This document shows positions 57,194 to 64,000 of a DNA stretch of 64,000 nucleotides, one piece after another. The translations under genes and the position numbers were made by a program. Every line of letters begins with the position of its first letter. The stretch's first letter is position 1. The notes beneath the pieces are model-generated. The model searched no databases, was not told where the DNA came from, and was given only the letters and a program-made list of their open reading frames with translations. Origin of the DNA: Methylomonas sp. ZR1 (lineage in GTDB: Bacteria; Pseudomonadota; Gammaproteobacteria; Methylococcales; Methylomonadaceae); the NCBI RefSeq assembly GCF_013141865.1, contig NZ_RCST01000001.1, forward strand, positions 4,030,001-4,094,000, read 5' to 3'.

Positions 57194-57655
57194 TTGAGCT
57201 TGAATAATTCGAAAAAAATAGAAATATGGCGCAATACCCGTTGGTTGTTGCGCCTTACTGTCTTGTCTATTTTGTCTTTAGTAGTTTCGCCCACGTTTGC
57301 CGAAGAACATAGAGTGGCAAGCTGTCATTCTATTGATGTTATAGCAATAATTAAAGAAGCTAGGGATACATATAATTATAGAGATAGGAATAAATTTGGT
57401 CTTTATACGGATGTTAGCCAGAAAATTAGTAACTATATTCCACTTGATTGCGATGTAAAGGCCTTAGTGACCGAATTAATTAATGGTGGCTTTGAGCTAA
57501 ATAGCAACCATCCAGAAATACTTACTGAAATTCATTTGAAAATACCGCTAAGCAAATACGAAAAACAGATTATGTTTTATATAATTTTTGAATATAAAGG
57601 TAGTCGAGTGGAGGCATTGAAAGCGATTATACATGCCCCTGTTAGCTATTATTAA
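57194..57655 (+). CDS. Secreted protein of unknown function (leader shared with the gene at 10447)
   Basis: 153 residues from TTG 57194, chosen because GGAG lies 6 bases before it, exactly as in the gene at 10447. GTG 57170 is an alternative. The signal peptide is NTRWLLRLTVLSILSLVVSP ending near TFAEE. The mature part contains two Cys (VASCHSIDV, PLDCDVKALV) and helical Lys/Tyr-rich sequence. Composition is strongly AT-rich compared with trp genes. No domain was recognised. Structured repeats D and E flank it in opposite orientation. Bases 57656-57890 beyond it hold only degenerate intergenic repeat sequence. Confidence 0.65.
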   Translation: MSLNNSKKIEIWRNTRWLLRLTVLSILSLVVSPTFAEEHRVASCHSIDVIAIIKEARDTYNYRDRNKFGLYTDVSQKISNYIPLDCDVKALVTELINGGFELNSNHPEILTEIHLKIPLSKYEKQIMFYIIFEYKGSRVEALKAIIHAPVSYY

Positions 57656-57890
57656 AAGGCCGCAAATGCAATAACCAACGGATATTTCGCCTTATCTATA
57701 CCATAAATTAATACTAAACAAATGGATTGCTGGTGAATTTGGCATCCTGACGGGACCTATTTTTACTGTCAACTTATTAACCTGGATGAAGCGCAGCGAA
57801 ATCCGAGATAATTCAAGTCGTCAAAACCTCGATTTCGTTTCACTCCATCGAGGCTACATGATTTGCAGAACAAGCGAATTTTAATCAGAG

Positions 57891-58152
57891 ACGGTTTTCT
57901 CCCCTATGCCGCGCCGAGCACCGGAGGGTTTGGACGGATCAGCCCGAAGGGGAGCGGCAGGGATGCCGCTCGTTTTTGGAGGGCTATGGATAGCCCTTCC
58001 AAAAACCCCGTTCAAACCCTTCGGCGCGCAGGATCAAAGCGGCATCGGGGTGGCTTTTTCTTTGGATACTTTCTTTTGGCCACGCAAAAGAAAGTATCTC
58101 GGCTGTCGGGCCGAGACCCGACTTCAAATATAATAGGTCGCTATAGCGACAC
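57891..58152 (-). repeat. Dispersed structured repeat, copy E (short form, minus orientation)
   Basis: 262 bases, the same length as copy B. Its stems differ in sequence but remain paired: GTCGC/GCGAC, GTCGGG/CCCGAC, GATACTTTCTTTTG/CAAAAGAAAGTATC (14 bp), GTTTTTGGA/TCCAAAAAC and GAGCGGCA/TGCCGCTC. The last two replace GTTGCCGAA/TTCGGCAAC and GCGATGCA/TGCATCGC of copy B. It ends 17 bases before trpC. Confidence 0.85.
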
Positions 58153-58169
58153 CACATAAAAATCAAACA

Positions 58170-58970
58170 ATGACAAACGACACACCCGACATCCTAAAAA
58201 CCATCCTAAGCAAAAAAGCTGAAGAAGTAGCCCGCCGCAAAAGCAATACGCCATTGTCGATGCTGGAAGAATTAGCCGGCACCGTGCAAGGCCCGCGCGG
58301 CTTTTATTCGGCGTTGCGCAGTAAAGCGGATCAAAAAAAACCGGCGATCATCGCCGAAATCAAGAAAGCCTCGCCCAGCCAGGGCGTGATCCGCGAGAAC
58401 TTCAAGCCGGTGGAAATTGCCGTGGATTATGCGTTCAGCGGCGCGACTTGTTTGTCGGTGCTGACCGACAAGGAGTTTTTCCAGGGTTCGGAAGCCAATC
58501 TGCAAATGGTGCGGCAAAACTGCCCGCTGCCGGCGATTCGCAAGGACTTCATGATCGATCCGTATCAAATTCACGAATCGCGAGCTTTGGGCGCCGATTG
58601 TATCTTGTTGATCGTCGCAGCACTGGACGACGCGATGCTGAAGGAATTGGCCGACACCGCCACCGGCTTGGGCATGGATGTATTGACCGAAGTCCACGAC
58701 GCGGAGGAATTGGAACGGGCCCTAAAGCTCAACACCAATATGATAGGCATCAACAACCGCAACCTGCGTACGTTTGATGTATCGTTGCAAACCACGCTGG
58801 ATTTGAAAAACACCATTCCGGTGGACAAGTTGATTGTCACCGAAAGCGGCATTCACACCCCGGCAGATGTGAAGTTGATGCAGGAAAACGGCATTTACAC
58901 CTTCTTGGTTGGTGAAGCGTTTATGCGCGCCGAATCGCCGGGGCAAAAAATGCGCGAGTTGTTTTTTTAG
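58170..58970 (+). CDS. trpC: Indole-3-glycerol phosphate synthase
   Basis: A 266-residue TIM-barrel enzyme that closes the indole ring in tryptophan synthesis. It has [20 protein letters not shown] with the catalytic Lys, [48 protein letters not shown] and [15 protein letters not shown]. It is monofunctional (no TrpF fusion). It starts just after repeat E, so the repeat lies where a promoter or leader would be expected. Confidence 0.97.
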   Translation: MTNDTPDILKTILSKKAEEVARRKSNTPLSMLEELAGTVQGPRGFYSALRSKADQKKPAIIAEIKKASPSQGVIRENFKPVEIAVDYAFSGATCLSVLTDKEFFQGSEANLQMVRQNCPLPAIRKDFMIDPYQIHESRALGADCILLIVAALDDAMLKELADTATGLGMDVLTEVHDAEELERALKLNTNMIGINNRNLRTFDVSLQTTLDLKNTIPVDKLIVTESGIHTPADVKLMQENGIYTFLVGEAFMRAESPGQKMRELFF

Positions 58971-59117
58971 GTTAACTCTTGGCTTAGATTGATGCCGGCT
59001 GCCGATGCTGGAAGCGGCATTCAACCGGGTTTAGGGATAGTAAATCAAAGTATCTACCGGACGACACAGAGCGTCCATGGCGGCGTTCCCACGCGATACC
59101 TCACGCCAGCGTCAGCC

Positions 59118-59213
59118 CCTTCTCCCACCGGGAGAAGGTTGGGATGAGCGGATCAGAATAAAGTTTTTTCTAATTTATCCCCTCACCCTAACCCTCTCCC
59201 AGTAGGAGAGGGA
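59118..59213. repeat. Pair of inverted REP-like palindromes after trpC
   Basis: CCTTCTCCC/GGGAGAAGG (59118-59138) and CCCTCTCC/GGAGAGGG (59193-59213) have their conserved tails (TGGGATGAGCG and CCCCTCACCC) facing each other. This is the same family as the palindrome inside polA (6382-6401). A half REP (CGTTCCCACGCG) lies just upstream near 59086. The rest of 58971-59232 holds nothing else. Confidence 0.75.
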
Positions 59214-59232
59214 ACTATTGCTGGTGTCAACA

Positions 59233-59976
59233 TTACCCACCCAATTTAATCGCCCCAAAATACCGCGCCAAATCAATCCGTATCGGCATGAAATAGACAT
59301 TCAAGCCATTCGCCGCCGCCGAGGCAATCACGCCATTGGCAAATTCGACGTTCCAGTCGTAATCCGGCCGAAAACGCTTCGGAAACTTCACCTTATTTTT
59401 CACTTCCCAATAGTTCATGGAGGCCTTGCTGGTGATGGGACTAATGCCGATATAGGTTTCCAGGTCTTGCATATGCTCGGCGTAGATGTCGATCATGCGG
59501 CTGTCGTAGAACGGCTGCGAGAAGAACCCGCCGGCGCCGGCATCGACCTTGCGTTGGATGTAATCGCATTCATCCTGAACGCCGCTGCGATGCGGATCGA
59601 AGCCGGCATAAATATGTAAACTGGGGAAACGCTGGCGCACGGCTCGAATCAAATCCACCACATCGGTATTGTAAAACGACCGCTTCAGACCTTCCGGTGG
59701 ATCGCCGGATACCAACAACACGCTGTCCAGGGCATATTCTTCGATGATGCGGTAGAGTTCGCCGCTGTCGATTTTGAAGTCTATCGCCCGAAAATGCGGA
59801 ATAAAGCGGTATTTGCTCCGATCAACGCGGGTTGCCAATTCCCAGCTGCGGGTATCGAAGCGTTGGATGTCCGGGACATTAATGATGTTGATGCCTTTGT
59901 CCAAGGTTTGCACAAAGGCGTATTGCTGGTCGAAAGCCTCTAGGCTGCGCGGTACGATTTCAAACGAAATATTCAT
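59233..59976 (-). CDS. Methylenetetrahydrofolate reductase-like protein
   Basis: A 247-residue TIM-barrel protein resembling MetF-type reductases: MNISFEIVPRS at the start, INVPDIQRFDTRSWELATRV, VLLVSGDPPEGLKRSFYNT (the folate/FAD region usually reads SGDPP), IYAGFDPHRSG and the barrel strand GAGGFFSQPFYDSRMIDIYA. It is shorter than E. coli MetF (296) and diverged, so true methylene-H4folate reductase activity is uncertain. A C1-folate role would fit a methylotroph. It stands alone and divergent from the efflux operon. Confidence 0.75.
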   Translation of the reverse strand: MNISFEIVPRSLEAFDQQYAFVQTLDKGINIINVPDIQRFDTRSWELATRVDRSKYRFIPHFRAIDFKIDSGELYRIIEEYALDSVLLVSGDPPEGLKRSFYNTDVVDLIRAVRQRFPSLHIYAGFDPHRSGVQDECDYIQRKVDAGAGGFFSQPFYDSRMIDIYAEHMQDLETYIGISPITSKASMNYWEVKNKVKFPKRFRPDYDWNVEFANGVIASAAANGLNVYFMPIRIDLARYFGAIKLGG

Positions 59977-60215
59977 CGTGTGGCTGGGTAGTTAAAAGAT
60001 TTGACGGGAAACGTGCGCGATGCGCAAAGTATGGATTGTAACGCAGTAAAAACAAAGCCCAGCGGGCTTGCTGAACAATTAGTCGGTCCCAAGCTATCGC
60101 GGCGAGTGGATTGCCTCTATTATTTTTCGCTTGCGGTGGGGATTTGGCCTGTTTGAACGTCTTACTCAATAACCGCGCCTCTATTCATCGGATTTTTTCT
60201 GCCATTCCCGCCCTA

Positions 60216-61616
60216 ATGCCCGCCAAATCTTGCCGCCCGATGTTATGGATTTTGTCAGCTCTATCGGCGCTATGGACCGTTGGCTGCGAAGCGCCCGCGC
60301 CTCGGGACCCACATGCTTTGGCTTTTCAGGCACCACCACACTGGAGCAGCAACGGCCATTTTGCCGAAGCGGCCGCAACGAGCTGGTTGGCCGCCTTTAA
60401 TGATGAGCATCTGACGGGCTTGGTAAGCAGCGGTCTGGCCGATAACTTTGATTTAAAAACTGCCGCGGCCCGGGTCGATGCGGCGCGCGAACAAGCGGTT
60501 ATCGCCGGATCCGGCCGCTGGCCGCAATTGTCGTTAACACCCGGCTATCAACGCGCAAAGACTAATATAGGTGGCGAAAGCAGCGAATCCGGCGCGTTTA
60601 CGGCGCTGTTCAACCTGAGCTGGGAACTGGATGTCTGGGGTCGGATTAAGGCCGGACAACAAGCGGCGGAAACCGAAGCCGAGGCCGCCGGGTACGATTA
60701 TCGCGCCGCGCAACTGTCGTTGGCGGCGCGAATCGCCCAGACTTATTTCGAGTTCAGCGAAGCGCGGCTGCAAGCGGCGGTGGCGGCGCAATCGGTCAAG
60801 GATAGAGGCGTGATCGTCGACTTGGTGCGCGGCCGCTTCAACAAGGGTTTGACCCGCGGCCTGGATTTGCGCTTGGTGCTGACCGATCTGGCAAATGCCC
60901 AAGCGCAACTGGCGCAGGCTAGAAATGATGCGCAATTAATCGGTAAGCGCCTGCAAACCTTGCTGGGCCGGTATCCGGGTAATGATCCAGCTAAACAAGA
61001 ATTCGACGCGACATTCCAATTACCGCAGCCGCCGGAAACCTTGAGCGCCGGTTTGCCGGCCGAGCTATTGGAACGCCGCCCGGACGTCATCGCCGCATTC
61101 AAACGCTTGCGGGCCGCCGACTCGCGCCTGGAAAGCGCCGAAAAAGCCTTGCTGCCGCGGGTGACGCTAACCGGCGCCGGCGGCTCCAGCAGCGCGGCCT
61201 TGACCGAGATCATCGACCCGCGCGCGGCGGCCTGGAATTTAGCCGCCGGCCTGGCCCAGCCGCTATTTACCGGCGGCCGGCTGCAAGGCGAAATTCGCTT
61301 TAATGAAGCTAAAGTCCAGGAAGCGTTTAACCAATACCAAAGTGTGGCCTTAAACGCCTTTCGCGAAGTCGAGCAAGCGCTGGCCGCCGAAGCCTGGCTG
61401 CGCACCCAGGAACAGGCCTTGCGCGAAGCCGTCGAGCAAACCGAGGCCAGCCGTAAGCTGGCGGTGTATTCCTACCGGCAGGGTTTGATCGAAATCCTGA
61501 CTTTACTCGACAGCTACCGCAGCACCCTCAATGCGCAAAGCGCTCACCTGGCCGTACAGCGGCAATTATTAAACAATCGTATCAACCTCTATCTGGCATT
61601 AGGCGGTGGCGTTTGA
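60216..61616 (+). CDS. RND efflux outer-membrane lipoprotein, NodT/TolC family
   Basis: 466 residues from ATG 60216, which places a lipobox (LSALWTVGC) at a normal distance. The frame continues 35 codons upstream without signal-peptide logic. Two outer-membrane efflux repeats follow (LKTAAARVDAAREQAVIAGS, and the C-terminal VALNAFREVEQALAAEAWLR), with the typical ELLERRPDVIAAFKRL segment. It forms the trimeric exit duct of a tripartite pump. It overlaps the adaptor gene by 4 bases. Confidence 0.92.
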   Translation: MPAKSCRPMLWILSALSALWTVGCEAPAPRDPHALAFQAPPHWSSNGHFAEAAATSWLAAFNDEHLTGLVSSGLADNFDLKTAAARVDAAREQAVIAGSGRWPQLSLTPGYQRAKTNIGGESSESGAFTALFNLSWELDVWGRIKAGQQAAETEAEAAGYDYRAAQLSLAARIAQTYFEFSEARLQAAVAAQSVKDRGVIVDLVRGRFNKGLTRGLDLRLVLTDLANAQAQLAQARNDAQLIGKRLQTLLGRYPGNDPAKQEFDATFQLPQPPETLSAGLPAELLERRPDVIAAFKRLRAADSRLESAEKALLPRVTLTGAGGSSSAALTEIIDPRAAAWNLAAGLAQPLFTGGRLQGEIRFNEAKVQEAFNQYQSVALNAFREVEQALAAEAWLRTQEQALREAVEQTEASRKLAVYSYRQGLIEILTLLDSYRSTLNAQSAHLAVQRQLLNNRINLYLALGGGV

Positions 61617-62791
61617 ATCCGCAAGCACTCAATTTAAAAATCCTGTTACCGATTCTGGTATTGCTGGCGGCGGCCGGCGCGGCCTGGGCGATCATCGCCG
61701 GCAAGCCGCAAACCGTTCAGCAGAGCGCCGAACCGACTGTTCCCAAGGTCAATGTGGTTCGTGTCGAGCCGCAAAGCTTGCGACTGAACGTCATGTCCCA
61801 AGGCGTGGTCGCGCCGCGCGAGACTATTGACTTGGTCACCGAAGTGGGCGGTAAAGTAGCGCAGGTACATTCGGCGATGGCTGCCGGCGGTTTCTTTGCC
61901 GCCAACGAATTGCTGCTGACCATAGACCCGCGCGATTACGATTACGCCATCGTCGCCGCCGAAGCCCAGCTGGCCGAGGCCCAACGGGTCTTGATCAACG
62001 AACAGGCGCAAGTAGAGCAGGCACAGAGCGAATGGCAAGCATTGGGCGAAGGCGAACCTACTGCGTTGGCGCTACGCAAGCCGCAACTCGCCGAGGCGCA
62101 AGCCAAGCTCAAGGCCGCCGAAGCCGATCTGGCCAAGGCCAAACTCAATCGCAGCCGCTGCGAATTGAGGGCACCGTTTGCCGGGCGGGTGCTCAGCAAG
62201 CAAGCAGGCTTGGGTCAATATCTGCCATCAGGCGCAGTGATAGCACGGATTTATGCCAGCGATGTCGCCGAGGTACGTCTACCCATAAGCACCGAGCAAC
62301 TGGCCTTTTTGGAGCTGCCTTTGGGGCAACATGGCAAGACCGGCCACTGGCCGGCGGTGACTTTGCGCGCGGAACTGGCCGGCAAACCGCATAGCTGGCA
62401 AGGCCGCATCGTCCGCAGCGAAGCGGCGCTGGACGACAACAGCGGCCAGCTTTATCTGGTCGCGCAAGTCGCCGAGCCGTTCCGGGAAAGCGCGGATAGG
62501 CCGCCCTTGCTGAGCGGATTATTCGTGCAAGCCGAGATCGAAGGCGTGTTCCGGGAAGGTTTGTTTAGCTTGCCGCGCACGGCTTTGAACGGCTTGCAAC
62601 AAGCCAAATTGGTCGACGCCGAGCAACGCTTGGAAATCCGCCAGCTGCAAGTGCTGCGCCACGACGCCGAGCGTGTCGTCGTCAAGGCCGGATTAAATCC
62701 CGGCGAGCGGGTAGTGGTGTCGGAATTGCCGGTGGCGGTGGCCGGCATGAAAGTCACCGCAGTCGAAGCGCAGCCTGACGCTGCCCCATGA
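61613..62791 (+). CDS. RND efflux periplasmic adaptor (membrane fusion protein)
   Basis: 392 residues. The TTG start overlaps the upstream stop (TTGA). An N-terminal helix (ILLPILVLLAAAGAAWAIIA) is followed by a lipoyl-like half (VAPRETIDLVTEVGGKVAQV), an alpha-helical hairpin rich in Ala/Gln/Glu (about 105-180) and the barrel domain (LRAPFAGRVLSKQAGLGQYL). It bridges the outer duct and the inner-membrane pump. Substrates are unknown. Confidence 0.93.
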   Translation: MNPQALNLKILLPILVLLAAAGAAWAIIAGKPQTVQQSAEPTVPKVNVVRVEPQSLRLNVMSQGVVAPRETIDLVTEVGGKVAQVHSAMAAGGFFAANELLLTIDPRDYDYAIVAAEAQLAEAQRVLINEQAQVEQAQSEWQALGEGEPTALALRKPQLAEAQAKLKAAEADLAKAKLNRSRCELRAPFAGRVLSKQAGLGQYLPSGAVIARIYASDVAEVRLPISTEQLAFLELPLGQHGKTGHWPAVTLRAELAGKPHSWQGRIVRSEAALDDNSGQLYLVAQVAEPFRESADRPPLLSGLFVQAEIEGVFREGLFSLPRTALNGLQQAKLVDAEQRLEIRQLQVLRHDAERVVVKAGLNPGERVVVSELPVAVAGMKVTAVEAQPDAAP

Positions 62792-64000
62792 TGCCCACCA
62801 ACCAGCGATTGGGTTTATTGGCTTGGTTCGCCGGCAATCCGGTCGCGGCCAATCTATTGATGCTGCTGATTCTGACCGGCGGCGTGCTGGGTGTGCTCGG
62901 TATCGATAAAGAAGTATTTCCGCGTTTCAGCCCTAATATCATCGTGATCGAAGCTGTATTCCCTGGCGCTGGCCCCTCGGAAGTCGAGGAATCGGTATGC
63001 GTACCCATTGAGGAAGCGATCCATGATGTACCGGGCGTTAAACATCTGCACGCCGAGATTAGGGGCGATAACTGCAAGATCGAAGTTGAAATTCTGCCGG
63101 ACCATGACCGAAACCAGATGATGGCAACCCTGCAAAGCCGGGTGGAAGCTATTCCGCGCCTGCCGAAACAGCTGGAAAAAATCCAGGTGTTGCCGGCTGG
63201 CCGGGACGACGACGACGGTGTGATCTGGCTGGCCTTGCACGGGGCCACCGATGCCGCCACCTTGCAACGCTACGGCGACCGGATTCAGGAACAACTAGCG
63301 GCGATTCCGGGCGTCAGCCGCGCGCGTAACTACGGTGAGCTGGCCTATGAAATCGACATCGAAGTGTTGCCGCACCAATTACGCAAATATCAGCTGACGC
63401 TGGACGACGTAGCACAAGCCTTGCGTAAGGCCTCGGTCGATCTGCCGGGCGGCCTGATCAAGAATCCCGACGGCGAGTTGCAACTGCGAGTCAGCGGCCG
63501 GGCCCGCGATGCCGACGCCGTCGGCGCGTTGATCCTCAAGACTTTGCCGGACGGCAACCGGGTGCGGCTTGAGCAAATCGCCACCATCAAAGACGGCCTG
63601 GAAGAACGCTTATGGGCCTGGCATCACAATGGCCAAACCGCGCAGGGTTGGGAGATTCACGCCGAACAGGACAGCGTGGCGGTGGCGCGGCGCGTCAAAG
63701 CGTATGTCGAAGAAATGCGCGGGCAATTGCCGGACGGCTTGCGTCTGATTACCTGGTGGGACGATTCACAAGCTTACGACGAGCGCATCGGCACGCTATT
63801 GGAAGATGGCTTGAGCGGCTTTGTGCTGGTCTGTTTGGTGCTGACCTTGTTCTTAAGGCTGCGGGTGGCGCTGTGGGCCGGCGTCGGCATTTTTACTTCG
63901 GTGCTGGGTGCGTTTTGGCTGATGCCGGCCCTGGATATTTCCTTGAATATGCTGTCCTTATTCGGTTTCTTGCTGGCGATGGGCATCTTGGTGGACGACG
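62788..64000 (+). CDS. RND efflux permease, N-terminal part (cut by window end)
   Basis: At least 404 residues, open to the last base. ATG 62788 overlaps the adaptor stop, and ATG 62791 is an equal alternative. It has the AcrB-type first helix (NPVAANLLMLLILTGGVLGV), GIDKEVFPRFSPNIIVIEAV, the porter-domain block PGAGPSEVEESVCVPIEEAI, and later helices (GFVLVCLVLTLFLRLRVALW) ending at the conserved Asp pair GILVDD in helix 4 that couples proton flow. It completes an outer-duct, adaptor, pump operon. Drug, metal or other substrate cannot be deduced. Confidence 0.93.
   Translation, partial: MMPTNQRLGLLAWFAGNPVAANLLMLLILTGGVLGVLGIDKEVFPRFSPNIIVIEAVFPGAGPSEVEESVCVPIEEAIHDVPGVKHLHAEIRGDNCKIEVEILPDHDRNQMMATLQSRVEAIPRLPKQLEKIQVLPAGRDDDDGVIWLALHGATDAATLQRYGDRIQEQLAAIPGVSRARNYGELAYEIDIEVLPHQLRKYQLTLDDVAQALRKASVDLPGGLIKNPDGELQLRVSGRARDADAVGALILKTLPDGNRVRLEQIATIKDGLEERLWAWHHNGQTAQGWEIHAEQDSVAVARRVKAYVEEMRGQLPDGLRLITWWDDSQAYDERIGTLLEDGLSGFVLVCLVLTLFLRLRVALWAGVGIFTSVLGAFWLMPALDISLNMLSLFGFLLAMGILVDD

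Overview
The window looks like chromosome of a gammaproteobacterial methanotroph of the Methylomonas type. The decisive evidence is a complete soluble methane monooxygenase (sMMO) cluster, mmoXYBZDC - small gene - mmoG - mmoR (32.66-41.96 kb). Its MmoX carries all di-iron ligands at the same residue numbers as the Methylococcus enzyme. The genus is an inference from gene order and gene content. No tRNA or rRNA gene and no CRISPR array was seen.

Layout. 0-5.2 kb: iron-uptake signalling (partial FecR, a toxin-antitoxin pair, an STN-type TonB-dependent receptor, a PepSY membrane protein). 5.5-9.2 kb: polA and a metallo-beta-lactamase-fold hydrolase. 9.2-12.7 kb: an accessory patch with a structured repeat, a REP-flanked RAYT transposase, an orphan secreted protein and an IS110 element. 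12.7-22.4 kb: mltB, pilU, pilT, a DksA-like gene, a MoxR/DUF58/transglutaminase cluster and an SPFH/NfeD pair. 23.7-26.8 kb: rnpB, methionine salvage mtnB-mtnD-mtnC and rimK. 26.9-32.3 kb: tonB-exbB-exbD, kup, a lipoprotein and an FAH-family hydrolase. 32.4-42 kb: the sMMO cluster with a sigma-54 promoter. 42.3-49 kb: an Rhs protein with a lysozyme-like C-terminus, a candidate periplasmic immunity protein, a second IS110 copy and an Rhs scrap. 49.4-59 kb: trpE-trpG, trpD and trpC, separated by toxin-antitoxin modules, a flavoprotein, a sorting-signal protein and repeats. 59.2-64 kb: a methylene-H4folate-reductase-like gene and an RND efflux operon cut by the window edge.

How genes work together. 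The receptor, FecR and PepSY protein would draw on TonB-ExbB-ExbD for outer-membrane uptake of an iron chelate. MmoR presumably activates the sigma-54 promoter in front of mmoX, and MmoG probably assists folding of sMMO or MmoR. MtnB, MtnD and MtnC catalyse consecutive steps of methylthioadenosine recycling.

The most unusual signals are: (i) a dispersed 262-330 nt repeat in five copies, whose hairpin arms change in a compensated way between copies, as expected of a structured RNA; (ii) two IS110 copies whose upstream non-coding ends share a covarying stem, making them bridge-RNA candidates; (iii) the secreted Rhs/lysozyme toxin with an adjacent exported partner; (iv) two otherwise unrelated secreted proteins that share the same ribosome-binding site, leader and signal peptide.
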